Positions 12,179-24,112 of a stretch of DNA of 64,000 nt are shown one piece after another. The notes beneath the pieces were generated by a model, which was given only the letters and a program-made list of their open reading frames with translations, did no database searches and was not told the DNA's origin. Numbering within the stretch: position 1 is the first letter of the stretch; every line of letters begins with the position of its first letter. Origin of the DNA: Eopsaltria australis (Eukaryota; Chordata; Aves; Passeriformes; Petroicidae); the NCBI GenBank assembly GCA_034509425.1, contig JAVTVJ010000117.1, positions 3,267,675 to 3,331,674 of the forward strand. Direction: 5' to 3'. The position numbers were made by a program, and so were the translations under genes.

Positions 12179-13938
12179 ATGTTTTGCATTGAATGAAGTG
12201 GAATAAATGCAAATAAAGCCACCTCATGTCAGCGTGGATGTGATTGTGCTGTAGATCACAACATTGAAGGGAATCACTGGGACTCAGGAATTCAGATTAA
12301 AGAGCTAATCCTTTGTTTAGAAGGAGCCTCTCTGTGTTCCTAATCATGTTTAAAATATGATTGCAGCCAATACCAACTGTGGAGTCAGATGCAGGCAGGG
12401 AGGGAGCCTTCCCTGTCCCTCCTGCAGAATAATGAAACTTCACTTTTAATTGCAGTGCCAAAGCGAGGCATTATTCTGCAATATTTGGGCCCAGAACAAA
12501 TACAGGAGTCAACCTCCCCATTAAAACAAAAAACATCATCTCTTCCTAGCAGGCCCTAGTGCTGGCTGCCTGTTCACTGCAGCTCAGTGTGTGAAGTTAA
12601 GGTCTCATTATTTACCTAAGCACCACTTGGTATTCCTATCTTTAAAGATAAATGCAATTAATGAAAACCTTGAAATAGGTCTTGTGCTTTCACTCAAAAG
12701 TACAGTGTACATGTCTCCCCCCTGTACTCCCCTGGTGTAGGAAAGCAATCAAAATCCTATTATCCTGACTTAACTACCTGCTGCCAGCTTTGTTGACCTT
12801 GTTTGTTTGAAAATTAAAAGGCAGGTCATGGCAGAGCTGAACTGCACAACCTGGTAGCACAGAGCGACAGAAAAGAGGTGCTCTGCTTATTTGCAGGGTG
12901 TCAGGCAGATTACACCACACTGAGGCACCAGTTTTGGATGGGAGCAGTGTTTGAAACTGGGAGGGAAATGCAGGGATCTTATACTTTTGTGTGCTTTGAA
13001 AGAACGACTTGATTTTGTTTTGTTTTGTTTTCCTGTTTTTCCAAAGAACTTGCAAAGCTGGGTTTCTGCTGGGCTTTATTAGCACCCACTGGTGTATTTA
13101 TAGATGTATAAATACACATTCTGCTGCTAGATGGCAACAGCTAAAGCAGCTGCCACGCTTCCATTCTCAGGAGAGAAACGCACACAGCTCCTTGGAGCAG
13201 TGGAACCCAAAAAGTCACAATACTCTCTAGAGATTGGGCAACTGATGTAGAAAGAAGAGAAGATTTAAGGAGGTTATTTATCATGGAAAAACAGGATAGT
13301 TAAGAGAATCTATAAATTACCCTGAAATAAGAAATTACCTTCTTTATTTTCTGGGAAAGAAAGAGGAAGTTGCATTGATTTACAGCAATGAATCCACAGT
13401 GTCACCCGAATGGAAATGCATACCCAAGGATGGACCAGGTTTTAGTTTGAAATAGAAAGAAAAGAAATTTGGGTCTGTGTTGGTTAACCCTTCAATCACC
13501 TTGTCTTGTGTCATTTCCCTTTGGGTAGGACACATGGGTTGGTGTAGGCCAGCACTGCTTTTCAGGGTTACTGCTCAGACACCTCCCTGGCCCATCCCTG
13601 CCTCAGGACCCTAATCCTAACCCTAACCCCAAACCTGGCTTAAAACATGCCTAAAATCCACCAATTAACAGGAGATTAATTTGGCTGAAGTGGCACAGGG
13701 TAAATCAATGAGGCAAAGCAACTCATAATTCTACCCTTTCTCCTCTCTTTTTTAAATTTCACATTTTATTTACCATGCATCAACAGGAGCCCTTTATGCA
13801 GCAGACTCATGCAAGCCAGAATTCCTCCCAAGACCACTGTAAATGGCTTTCTGTCCATCTGTCCTTTACTCTCCTCAGTCACATTCATCCTACTAAATAT
13901 GGAATTCAGTAAGTGATCTGGAATCTGGCTCCCTTTTC
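12179..13938. other. Gene-free DNA; TTTTG repeat and telomere-like motif
   Basis: No exon was recognised. It contains a (TTTTG)n run at 13013-13031 and a short interstitial telomere-like stretch at 13609-13630 (CCCTAATCCTAACCCTAACC), only about three to four units. Confidence 0.5.
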
Positions 13939-13992
13939 CATGGAATCATAGAATGATTGAGGTTGGAAAAGACCTTTAGGATCATCACCAGG
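13939..13992 (-). mobile_element. CR1 LINE fragment, minimal 3' tail, reverse strand
   Basis: Only the extreme 3' end is left: GGAATCATAGAATGATTGAG followed by GTTGGAAAAGACCTTTAGGA and TCATCACC. About 54 bp. Confidence 0.75.
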
Positions 13993-15206
13993 TGTTTTTG
14001 GGATACTCCTTGTCAGAGAGGTGCAATGACTTGCAATGCATCCTGGTTTCAAGTCATTGTGCAGAAGAGTGGGGCTGAATTTCACCCTGAAAGGGCAGAT
14101 TTCTCTCTGTGGCTTTATTTAATGAATCAGGAATGACTAGGTTGAGTGGAAATATCTGTATATATTCATATAAATATATATAAAAGCAAAACTGTCCTGT
14201 TTGATTTTAGTGGAGTAGAGGAAGATGGCTCCTACCTAAAGATAGAGGGAGGGAAATGAAGCAATACATCACAGAATTAAATCCTTCTGGAAGAGCAGTT
14301 TCTCCTAAAAATCTCAAATGATATTTTCCAACTGAGACTCAAGACTGGCTAAATCCTCCTTATAACTCCCACGCTCGTTTTTTCTTTTAGATGAATAAAA
14401 CTTTCAGTACAGGAAAAACTCAATGATTAAAAATTACAAATGTACTGAATATGCAGCACTTTGATGCAAACATCTTTGCAGTAAAAGGCCAGGTGTTATA
14501 TTAAACAGTGTTTTAATCTGATCCCTACGGAAATATTCCCTCTGGAAATGTGGCAAATTTTTCATTTTAAAGGAATCTCTGAATTCTGGGGCATTACACA
14601 GTTGCACAAAGTGCATTCAAATGCTAATACAGCTCTGGAGAAAGCAGTGGAATTGCCTCCTGCTTGACAAGTTTACATGGAGAGGAGTTTTCTTCCGATT
14701 TTTTAGAATTCCTGACAATAGCTGAGCACAAAACCTGAAACTCCAGCACTGGTTGGCCTTGTCCAATGACATTTGATAGGAGGTGATGCCAGCTCAGTCT
14801 TGGCTGGAAGTATTGATCACACACATACATGGGGGCTGAAACTGCCAATTAATCTGTTTATTATTAGAGGTGATTCTGTCCTTTTGCTTCCACCACATAT
14901 GCATTTATAGCTACACCTACCGGAAGAACAATTGCCTCAAGCAACAACATGAATGGTCCATAAAAGATCTTTCTAAATGAATTACATTCAGAAGCAGAGT
15001 TATTTATGATCACTTTTTGTGACACTGCCTGCACGGCTTGCTTAGCTTCACAGAAATTCAATTTTTTTGGGGGGGGGGGGGAATATTGTATTTGAAAATA
15101 TTTTTGAAATATTTTTTAAAATAAGCCAGGCAAAGGCAGGAAGCTCCATCTTAACCATTTCTCCCATGGGATAAATGAGCTCACATTATCTCACAGTTGC
15201 CTTTAA
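13993..15206. other. Gene-free DNA with a poly-G run
   Basis: No exon or transposon was recognised. A homopolymer of 13 G at 15069-15081, directly after seven T, is a candidate for assembly error or length polymorphism. Confidence 0.5.
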
Positions 15207-15498
15207 ATCATAGAATCATTAAGGTTGGAAAAGTCCTCTAAGATCATCAAGCCCAGCCACCAAACTGTCCCCAGGTGCCACATCCAGAGGCCTTTTGGAA
15301 CCTTCCAGAGGTGGTGATTTCAACACTTCCCTGGGCAGCCTCTGCCAGTGCCTGGCCACCCTTCAGTGAAGAAATTCCCCAACAAATCCAACCTAAACCT
15401 CTTCTGGCACACATTGAAGGCTCTCACTGTTACCTGACAGAGATCAGTCCCCACATGGCTCCAAGCTCCTTTCTGGTAGTTGTAGAGAGGAATAAGTT
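15207..15498 (-). mobile_element. CR1 LINE fragment, 3' region, reverse strand
   Basis: Starts AATCATAGAATCATTAAGGT and runs through GGTTGGAAAAGTCCTCTAAG, ACACTTCCCTGGGCAGCCTC, CAACCTAAACCTCTTCTGGC and TTTCTGGTAGTTGTAGAGAG. About 290 bp of the 'ggttggaaaag' subfamily. Confidence 0.9.
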
Positions 15499-16086
15499 TT
15501 AGAGAGTGTCTGCTAAACTATGATAGCTTGCTGGTGGATTTAAATGCCTTCTTTTCTTTTTTTTTTCTCTGTTTTCCCTTCTTTCCTTTGCCAGTGACTC
15601 AAAGCTGACTGGCAGAGAAGGGAGAAGGAGGCAAAGGAAAGCTCAGTACTCTGGTGCAGTCTTTTAAAAGGCCTGGAAATTCTGCCAGAATTAGGGACAT
15701 TTTTCTTATTTTCTGTCTTTTGGGATTTTGCTCCCCTCTATTTCTTGTCAGTAAAAATGATCAAAATTCAGCAGGCACGATGGATCTGATTGCAGCATCA
15801 GCTGTGAAGATGGAACTGATTGCAAAATCATCACGAAAACCTGGCTGGGGACTGACCTGTCACCATCAGGGAGGCTCTGACCTCCAGACTGTGGCAGACA
15901 TTTGGAGGGAGATCTCATTTTTGGGGAATTAGTCAGAGAGGCCACTGCTGAAACCCCTCCTCATCAGTCCTGCTCTACACTTGTCTGTCTGATTCCCCAT
16001 CAGAGCTGATCAAAATGTAAAATTAGTGACATGCAGCCAGTGACATTCAAAGGGAGACTACAGCAGCCAAAATCAGCCAGGCTTCA
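15499..16086. other. Gene-free DNA, nothing recognised
   Basis: Pyrimidine-rich stretch at about 15550-15590 followed by ordinary sequence. No feature could be supported. Confidence 0.45.
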
Positions 16087-16200
16087 AATCATAGAATCAT
16101 AGAAGGGTTTGGGTTGGAAGGGACCTCAAAAATCATCTCATTCCAGCCCCCTACCATGGGAAGGGGCACCTTCCACTAGACCAGGTTGCTCAGGGTTCCT
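16087..16200 (-). mobile_element. CR1 LINE fragment, 3' end, reverse strand
   Basis: Begins ATCATAGAATCATAGAAGGG with two copies of the tail octamer. It is followed by TTTGGGTTGGAAGGGACCTC, TACCATGGGAAGGGGCACCT and ACTAGACCAGGTTGCTCAGG. About 113 bp. Confidence 0.93.
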
Positions 16201-17789
16201 GAGGTGTTTTTAATTAGCAAGAAGCTCTTTAAATAACAGAACCTCTTTAAGTAAAGAGGTTCAGTCACCTCCCTACACATGCAAATAGAGGGGGGAAATG
16301 CATGCTAAATAAGAGAAAAACCTCTCCTCTTTGTTGAATGTGAGAGCAGTTTGATATTAAAGTTTAAATAAAGGATTTTTCTTTAAATTTGTTAAAAGAT
16401 GAAAAAAGCTATAAAGATCTGCCCTTTTTTTTTAATATGTGGGTGTTTGGGATTTTCTTTGTTCTTTTGGAGGTTTTTATTTTTTTGTTCATTTAGAGGT
16501 TGTCTGGAATATTTTTCCATCTAAAGTGCCTGAAAACCACTGGTCTGAAGTCAGCCACTGGGAGGGAGATCCAGGCTTTGGAAAGGTCTGATTTTCCCCA
16601 GCAGTTCTTATCTCCAGCTCCCAAACTGAGGCACAGACTCTGCAGTCTCACAGATTGCAAGGGAAGGTGAAGCACCTACTGATCCAGGGGAGAAACTGCT
16701 GCTCCTGGTGCAGATGTGCACATATTGTCTGCTTTATCCCAGGCTATGTCCATAAAGGTTTGCACATGCTTTTTAACTAAAAGCTCACATGGGTGGAACT
16801 TGTCTATTTTAACAGTATTTTAGCAGGCTTGAAAAAAAATTAATTCAGTTTTACTCTTGGAAGTGAAGTGACAGATGGTAAAAGAGCAGGAGGGTTAGCA
16901 GGAAGAATATTGTGGGAGTCTGTGCAGATATAAATACTTAGCTAATAAATAAGGGAGCAGTAATAATGCCTGGGAATATATATATATATATATATATATT
17001 AAAAAAAACCAACAAACAACACTCCAAAACCTGGACGCAATCTTGTTAATATCTCTCTTCTTTTTAATAATGATTCCTAAATCTAGCAAAGCACTTTTTG
17101 AGAGTATATTTGATGGAGGAATCACTGTGTGTTGCCATGGTGTTAGGTTTTCTTTTTCAGAGTGGAACCACGCATTTTAAAAAAGAAACCTTTACCTTGT
17201 TGCTATGCAAACACGACTTGGTGTTATTACATCCCCAGAAAGCAGAACAACAATATTGCAAGAAAGTCAATATCCTGATAAGATAAATGCTCCCTCTCTT
17301 TTGCCCTTTCAGTCAAATGCAATGTTGCAGTAATACTTAAATCTGATGAATTCTCTGGAGGCCAGGCTACAAAATTTCCAGTGTATTTGTCATTTCTGTA
17401 TAAAAATTACCCACTAATATCCTACCCACGGCTCTATTCAGACCCAAACTCCAACCTTGTTATATAAAGGTTTCCTCCCAAGCAGCAAAATTTGGTTCAG
17501 GCTTGATGGGATTTTGTTCCAAGTGATTGGGAAGCGTCTCTTGCTAAAAAGGGACAAAAGGTCCTTTTTAAGTGTTGTGTTCATACCAGTCTATGGTACA
17601 GCTGCCAATTTTATCCATCATCTTGGGCTTCCTCTGCCATCCACTGGAATAAATGCAGTGCCAGGCAGCAGCTGGCTCTGGCTAAGTCCTGATTTCTTTT
17701 TTCCACAGCCCAGTTCTGCTGAAAGATAAAATCAGTGATACCAGCCCATGCAGCTTTTCCTCTGGAAAGGCACAAGAGAATCATATCCA
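16201..17789. other. Gene-free DNA with an AT dinucleotide repeat
   Basis: A perfect (AT)12 tract lies at 16976-16999, followed by T and a short A run. No exon or transposon was recognised. Confidence 0.5.
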
Positions 17790-18085
17790 CAGAATCACCA
17801 CAGAATCACAGAATGGTTTGGGTCAGAAAGGACCTTGAGGATCATTGAGTTCCAACCCCCTCCCATGGGCAGGGACACCTTCCACTATCCCAGGTTGCTC
17901 CAAGCCCCATCCAACCCAGCCTTGGACACTTCCAGGGATGGGGCAGCCACAGCTTCTCTGGGCAACCTGTGCCAGGGCCTCCCCACCCTCACAGTCAGCA
18001 ATTTAGTCATAACATCTAATCTAAGCTTGACGTCTTTCAGTTTAAAGCCATTCCTCTTTGTCCTGTCATTACCCCTTTGTTCCAT
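17790..18085 (-). mobile_element. CR1 LINE fragment, 3' end, reverse strand
   Basis: Begins ATCACCACAGAATCACAGAA and continues through CCCTCCCATGGGCAGGGACA, CTTGGACACTTCCAGGGATG and GGGCAACCTGTGCCAGGGCC. It reaches the segment reading CAGTTTAAAGCCATTCCTCT and TTTGTCCTGTCATTACCCC. About 295 bp, one of the better kept copies. Confidence 0.94.
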
Positions 18086-20823
18086 AGTTCTGTTTCTCTG
18101 GTGCTGGAGGTGGGTCGCTGTTCCAGCTCCTGGGATGGGAGATCACTGGCTGAACAGGGACTGTTTAAGCAGATGAAATTGAACCCCACTCTCATTTGGA
18201 CTTAGTTGCATTATTGCACCTTTAACCTTGGCCAGATGATAAAATTATTTACCTTGCAGATTGATTCAAACTCTTAATTATCAGAAATATAGAATGGCAG
18301 CAAATGTGCAAGATCCATACAAAGAAATCAATTTAGCACAGATACAGGAAAACAGTTTCAGACATGATCATAGGACAGAGCTTCCAGCAGCCCTTTATAA
18401 CCAGAATACAATGGAAACTGGAGTATTTCTTCCTTTCCCCTTTATAACAAAGAACTGTGTCATCCTATGACTGTGATAATCCAGGGCTGTGCTACATCAC
18501 AATGTGTCTGCCCGGGCAGCCTGTCACAAAATGTGCCACCAATTAGCCCAGACATTAATTACATTCTTCCTCTTGCTTTGCACAGGGTCTATAACCAGGC
18601 CATGAAGAGAAACATCCCACCCTGGTTTAGGAGTTAGTGAAAGCGGTGAATGAGATTGGTTCCATAGCCAATCTCCTTTGATTTACTTCATTAACCAATG
18701 AACTAATTAGATTTCTTGCTCTTAAAAACACTTTCTGAGAGTCTTATTTTAGCAGTTACAAAGTCTGACATGAATTTTTCAGTGCCTCTTTAACCCATTT
18801 AATAATGGATTAACATTGAAAGGACTGGAAAGAATAATTAGTGCTTAAATGAAAAGTATTGAGAAAAAACTAATCAGCTCTAAAACCTTAAAGTTTATGC
18901 TTCATCCAACTCTTCTTTTTTACCTGAGGGCAAATGTTTTCACTGTGAGGTGTTTATTACTTTTTCAAATTCCTCTGAAGTGTCTGTTCAGATACATCAT
19001 AAGGTTGTTGGGCTGCTTCTCTGAGTTTAAGTGGCAGATGCTTTCCTGGAACAAAAAGATTGTAAAAATTAGAAATTGAACTCAAACCTCTGAACTTCTC
19101 AGTGTCTAGATCAACTCTCTTTTCAAACAGGCTGTGTCTTGCCAGTCCTGAAATGACCTCCTCATTAAAATGGTACTTCCAGGAATGGCATCCCAAGGAA
19201 CATCCCTTCTGGTAATTTCATGCTAGAGAGATGTTCTTGGAGGTCATTGCTTTTGAGAACTCAGAAATTCCGAATTCAAGTCAAGAGCATCAATTTCTCT
19301 CAGCTGAAAGCAAAGGAAAAACACAGCTTTGGTGTGGCTGGACTGGCTGGTTCAGCCCTGAGGCCAAAACACTCAAGGAACTTTGCACTTACAGGAATTC
19401 AGAGGAGAGGCCCCAAAATGCAAACAGTGCCCTCCCATCCCAGCTGAGCACTGGTGGAGTGGGAATTCACTGCAGGATATAAGGTGGCATTTAACCCAAG
19501 ACATTTTACTGCCTTGTTTTTCCCTGTTAGGACATTTACAGTGATCAATGCAATCAAGCAGATGTCTTGAGGCTAATTCCATCTATTTAATTGGGAAACC
19601 TGTTTCCTAAGACACCTCCTAATGCAGCTCCAACATGATCACAGGGCAAAGAGGCTTTTAGTCACATTGCTCAAGGTTGTATCTACTTTGCTGGTGAATA
19701 TACAATTTATACCACTTTTTTTTTTTTCCTTCTTTTTCTGTGCCTGGAGAGTTTTGGAGTTACTTTTACTGCCTGCATTTGAACTGAATTAACTGTCTGC
19801 AGATAATGAACCCTAGAACACAGCTGGTTTGGTGTATGCTATGCATTGTAGTCTGAGGAAGAAAAATAACATTTGAATGCTTTTTTACAACCATCCCTGT
19901 ATTAATCTCTCTGATAATTCCTTCCCAGCACTCTTGCAATTTCCTCCAAGGGCCATTCTCTTGCTTTGCTTCTCTTCCTACAAGCAGCCCATCCTGAGCA
20001 AATTTCCTTTCACAAAGAATGCAAGATGCATGAAGTCTTGGACAGCTTCCAAAACTGAAATCATCTATTCAGAGAGACTGTGAAATAAAATTTCCCTTTA
20101 TTTATTTTTAATAAACAATTTAGAACTTTCATCTGGGCTGCCTATAAATTCAAGGTTTAATTTCATGGTCCCGATTCCCCAAACTTACTGGAAGATGAAC
20201 AATTATCACTGCTTTCTAAGTTCATTCAGGACAAGATCTTTTGGTGTCTGTTTCTCCCATGACTTTCTGTTTGCCCTAAAATATTGATCTCATATTGGCT
20301 CTATCAAACAGTAGGAGGGTTTAGGGTTAAGATCAGTAGAAAAAAACAAAGGCAAATGCTCTGAATCTCAGTTCTACCTCTGTGTCATTGAAAACAAACC
20401 TCCTTGAAGAGGTCCCAGCAAAATTTCTCTGTAAAGAAGAAAGATCCCAACGCACAGAAAAGCTCTAAGTATGGTGGACAGAGTATGGGCTCAGAAATTA
20501 CCTCAGGTCTTTCTAAAAACAATAGCTAAATAAATGTAATTGTGATCAAATGAGATTAATCACAATTAGATAATCACCTTTGAATTTCTTTTAGCGATGC
20601 CCTAAAAGCCAGTTCAGTCAGATTTTACTCTACAGATTTCTTTTGTGGCACACCAGCTCTTCTAATGATTGTAGCTGATTCTATCAGGTGATACTTTTTA
20701 TTTTTTAATCACTCTAATTATCAAGTTGAAGCCTGTCAGCCAGAGCAGAACAGAAATATCATTCCAGTGATTACTATGTGTTGTGGTTTAGAGGTTTGGG
20801 AAACTGGGAGGAAACATCAATTG
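18086..20823. other. Gene-free DNA, nothing recognised
   Basis: AT-rich sequence with short open frames only. No exon, RNA gene or repeat family was recognised. Confidence 0.5.
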
Positions 20824-21454
20824 TGTAGTGGTTTGAGTTTGCCAGTTTGAGTTTTTGGTTAAACACCAGCACACTTACTAAAATTACTCAATTTCACTAT
20901 GACGTAAGGATTAGATGTAGGTAAAGCAGGTTCAGACTTTAAGGAATATAAAGTAAATTTATTGACAGACTTAAAAAAGGAATAATAAAAATTAGGAACC
21001 AGAACAAAACCTTCAGAACACCCTTCTTCCCCCCCCGCCCCCCCATTTCTTTCCCACTGACCATACAAAAAATAACAGTTTGACTTTTAGTTAGTTTACC
21101 ATCTTTGGAATAGTCTTTTCTCAGTTCATGTAGGGAGAGAAGTTTTCTTTTGTTTTACTTGTTGATTTCCCCATAAGAAATACAGTTCTTATGGCTCTTT
21201 CAGCCTCACAACAAGCAGCCACCCGGAAGGAAAAGTTCTGCTTGTTCTGGAAAACTTCTCCCACTTTAGTAGCTTTCCCAGAACCTCTACAGTGGGTATT
21301 TGACAGTCATTGAGATACTCTTCTAGAGGAGAGCAGTTCTACTACAGCAGCCCCTTTTCTCATTATTGGCAACATGAGTCTTCTTCTATTATTCCCGGGG
21401 CAAGGAATCTTTACACAGGAGCCTTAATCCACTGGCTGTAGCTAGAACATTACA
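20824..21454 (-). repeat. Retroviral LTR, reverse strand (second, older ERV)
   Basis: Read on the minus strand this 631 bp block starts TGTAATG and ends CCACTACA, the TG...CA termini of a retroviral LTR. It is directly preceded, on that strand, by a purine-rich tract (21455-21474 on the plus strand reads as C and T only) suitable as a polypurine tract. A polyadenylation signal AATAAA lies at 20958-20963 on the minus strand, about 135 bp from the LTR end. A C-rich run on the plus strand at 21029-21044 lies within it. No second copy of the LTR was found, so this is the 3' LTR of a truncated element. The family is not named from sequence alone. Confidence 0.65.
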
Positions 21455-22200
21455 TCCCCCCCTTTCCCTCTTTTAGACCATTGCTCATATATTACAGGGC
21501 ATATTATAGCTGAGTTTATCAACATGTCTTTACAAGAGAAGTTTCAGCCTCGAAGCTGGGACACTCCTCATCTCCTCCCTCTCTGAATATAGGCTTTGCT
21601 TCATTCATTAACTTGGAGTCTCTATGTTGCATTTTTGCAGGTATCCTCACTCTTTTTCTCTCTGTGTAGTGGAAAACGAATATTTTCAAGTTCCATCCTG
21701 GCCTTGAAAAGGTTAATTTTTCTCCCTGCTGGTTGATGGTCACACGACCTCTGCCCGCGTTGTTTAAGTGTAGCATTCTCAGTGTTTGAGTTGAGAGAGA
21801 GAAGTCCGTGTGTGTCGCTCTCTATCTAAACCGTGTCTGAGCCGCAGGGGTTCAGCCCAAGCTTTCTCCTGCGCTGGGCTGCACACAGACCCGGCCCAGC
21901 CTGGCCAGGCAGGCCTGGTGGAGGTTGAGTCAGCTGGGCCTGGGGCAGCAGAACACAGCTTTTCTTGGCGATCTGGCTCCTTTGCCTGTAGATCCTGTGA
22001 TAGACTGAAAGTCGGCCAGAGTCCCCCCGCTCTTCCTCCCTCCCCGCGCCGTCTCTGTTGGCAGCCAAGCCGCGTGGCCTGGTCAGACCTCACCGTGTGG
22101 CTCGGATGGGAGAGAGCGATCTCTGCTCTCGGAAATCTGGAAGTCTAAAAGAGAGTTTCTTCTTGGTTTTATGAGTTCTGGAGGTGGAAACTGTAATACC
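21455..22200 (-). mobile_element. Internal remnant of the minus-strand ERV
   Basis: This block lies on the retrovirus-internal side of the LTR at 20824-21454 and starts with its polypurine tract. The part at about 21780-22150 is clearly richer in G+C and CpG than the surrounding DNA. No gag, pol or env motif is visible in either open stretch on the minus strand (21519-21776 and 21779-22093). The outer boundary near 22200 is judged only from base composition. It could be a non-autonomous element or a deletion derivative whose leader was brought next to the 3' end. Confidence 0.4.
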
Positions 22201-23699
22201 TCCTTTAGGATATGTCAGTTCCTAACTCGACCTCTTTCCTCCTGTACTGGAAACTTCAAATAAGGTTACCCCACGACACCAGGTTTACCCATTCTACTGC
22301 AAGACTGGAGCAAAAAGCTCCTGAAACCCTTGAAACCTGTATTTCTGTGGGTAGCAAATACCCATCAGTGGTGATCAACCCAGTAATGGGCAGAATAAAC
22401 TTTTGCACTGTTTGCATCTGATAGCTGAAGGCTAAGATAGCTGTAGCTGCATTTTTAAAAATCCTCCAAACCAGACAAATGAGATCCTTTGCTCCAAGCA
22501 AAAGGACCCTGCACTCTCTGCAGACGTTTTGCTCTTTATGATGTCAAGAAGAATTTTTCTGCCTGGAATTTGGAAGGACACTGCTGGACATAAGTGGAGT
22601 TACGCTTCGAGGAGCAGATTTTAGTACTGTGCCTGTATTTACTTGACCCTGTGACCAGGCACAATGATTCACAGTGCTGTGTGAGAATGGAATATCACAG
22701 GATTGCTGCTGCAGACAAAGAGAGCTCCCTTCTCCAGTCTGCTCTATCAGACACAGTGAACTCAAATGCCCCAGCTCTTCATCCTACTAAACCTTCCTTC
22801 TGTTGACTGCTAAGAGATCACATCAATCCTGCTTTTAGTGTTGTCACACATGTAACCATCTGGCACAGGGACAAGTGCCAAAACATGACTTGTGTATTTG
22901 CTGGATTGGGGGACAGACGTGTTTGACTGTGAGCTGAGCCAAATTTTTGTGATCTTCACAAATATTGTTTCTCCCCACAGCTTGGAGAACACAAGTTTTC
23001 ACAGAGCTTGTTAACTCCAGTCCTCATCTCCTGCATCCTGACCCTGCTCTGAGCCGTTAAAAGTCTTTATGTTTGGCAGGTCAGTAAAAACCAGGGCATC
23101 ATCCTGTTTATTTTATTGCTGACTTCATTAGCAAGAAACAGCGAGGACTGAAATACAGGGCTGTAAAAACCCAGCTTAGGTTTGTAACGTAATGTAATTC
23201 AAGAAATTAGTCCACTTAAACTTTCTAATGTGGTCTCTTGGTTTCCAGAGTGCTAAAATGCTTTTTAATGGCTTTTCCAGGGTTTTTCATTGGTTTGGCA
23301 TCCTGGCTTTAGGCATGAAAGAACAGGCCATATCTTAATATCTGTGTTCTTTGTGCCAGGATCTCAGATGGTGTGTGTTGACGTGACACCCACGGAGCCA
23401 GTTGAAATATGTCACTTTTCACCAGCTGAACCTCGTCGTGCTTTTCATTAGCAAGTCTCAAAGAACTCAGCTGTACTTCCAGTTCACACTGTCTTCATTT
23501 TTGCCTAACGATAGGATAAAAAATAACCGAAGGAGCAGGTTCATAACTTTACAGTGAATTGCTTTGCACTTGTGTTGTGCAGTTCCTCTTCTTGTTCTTA
23601 ACATATCTGAAACTTCGATCTTGTGGGGCTCCACCTGCAGAGCTGCCTCCAGCTCCGGAGTTCTAGCATAGGAAGGGCATGGAGATGTTGGAATCAGCC
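22201..23699. other. Gene-free DNA, nothing recognised
   Basis: No coding exon, RNA or transposon could be identified between the ERV remnant and the next CR1. Confidence 0.45.
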
Positions 23700-24112
23700 C
23701 AGACAAGGCCACCAAGATGATCAGAGGGATGGAGCAGCTCTGCTGTGAGCAAAGGCTGAGAGAATTGGGATTGTTCATCCTGGAGAAGAGAAGGTTTTGG
23801 GTTGACCTAATTGTGGCCTTCCAGAACCTGAAGGAGATGACAGGAAAGATGGAGAGGGACTATTTACAGGCACATGTAGTGACAGGACAAGGGGGAATGG
23901 CTTCAAATTGAAAGACAGTGCGTATAGATTAGATATTGGGATGAAATTGTTTTCTCAGAGGGTGGTGAGGTCCTGGAACAGGCTGTGCAGAGAAGCTGTG
24001 GTGGTTCTATCCCTGGAAGTGTTCAAGGCCAGGCTGGATGGGGCCCTGAGCAATCTGGTTTAGTGGAAGGTGTCCCTGCCCATGGCAGGGGTTTGGAACT
24101 GGCTGATCGTGG
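23700..24112 (+). mobile_element. CR1 LINE fragment, 3' region
   Basis: A 410 bp piece starting in the segment GGCCACCAAGATGATCAGAG and running through GAGAGAATTGGGATTGTTCA, GTGACAGGACAAGGGGGAAT and ATCCCTGGAAGTGTTCAAGG. It ends at GGAACTGGCTGATCGTGG without the terminal octamers. It joins the 3' end of the reverse transcriptase gene to the 3' untranslated region. Confidence 0.93.

Noticed and set aside
13609..13630. Telomere or chromosome-end repeat
   Set aside because: Only three to four imperfect CCCTAA units inside ordinary sequence; at best an interstitial relic.
21780..22150. CpG-rich promoter and first exon of a host gene
   Set aside because: It adjoins a minus-strand LTR and polypurine tract, and no splice-flanked coding start was recognisable; an ERV internal remnant fits better.
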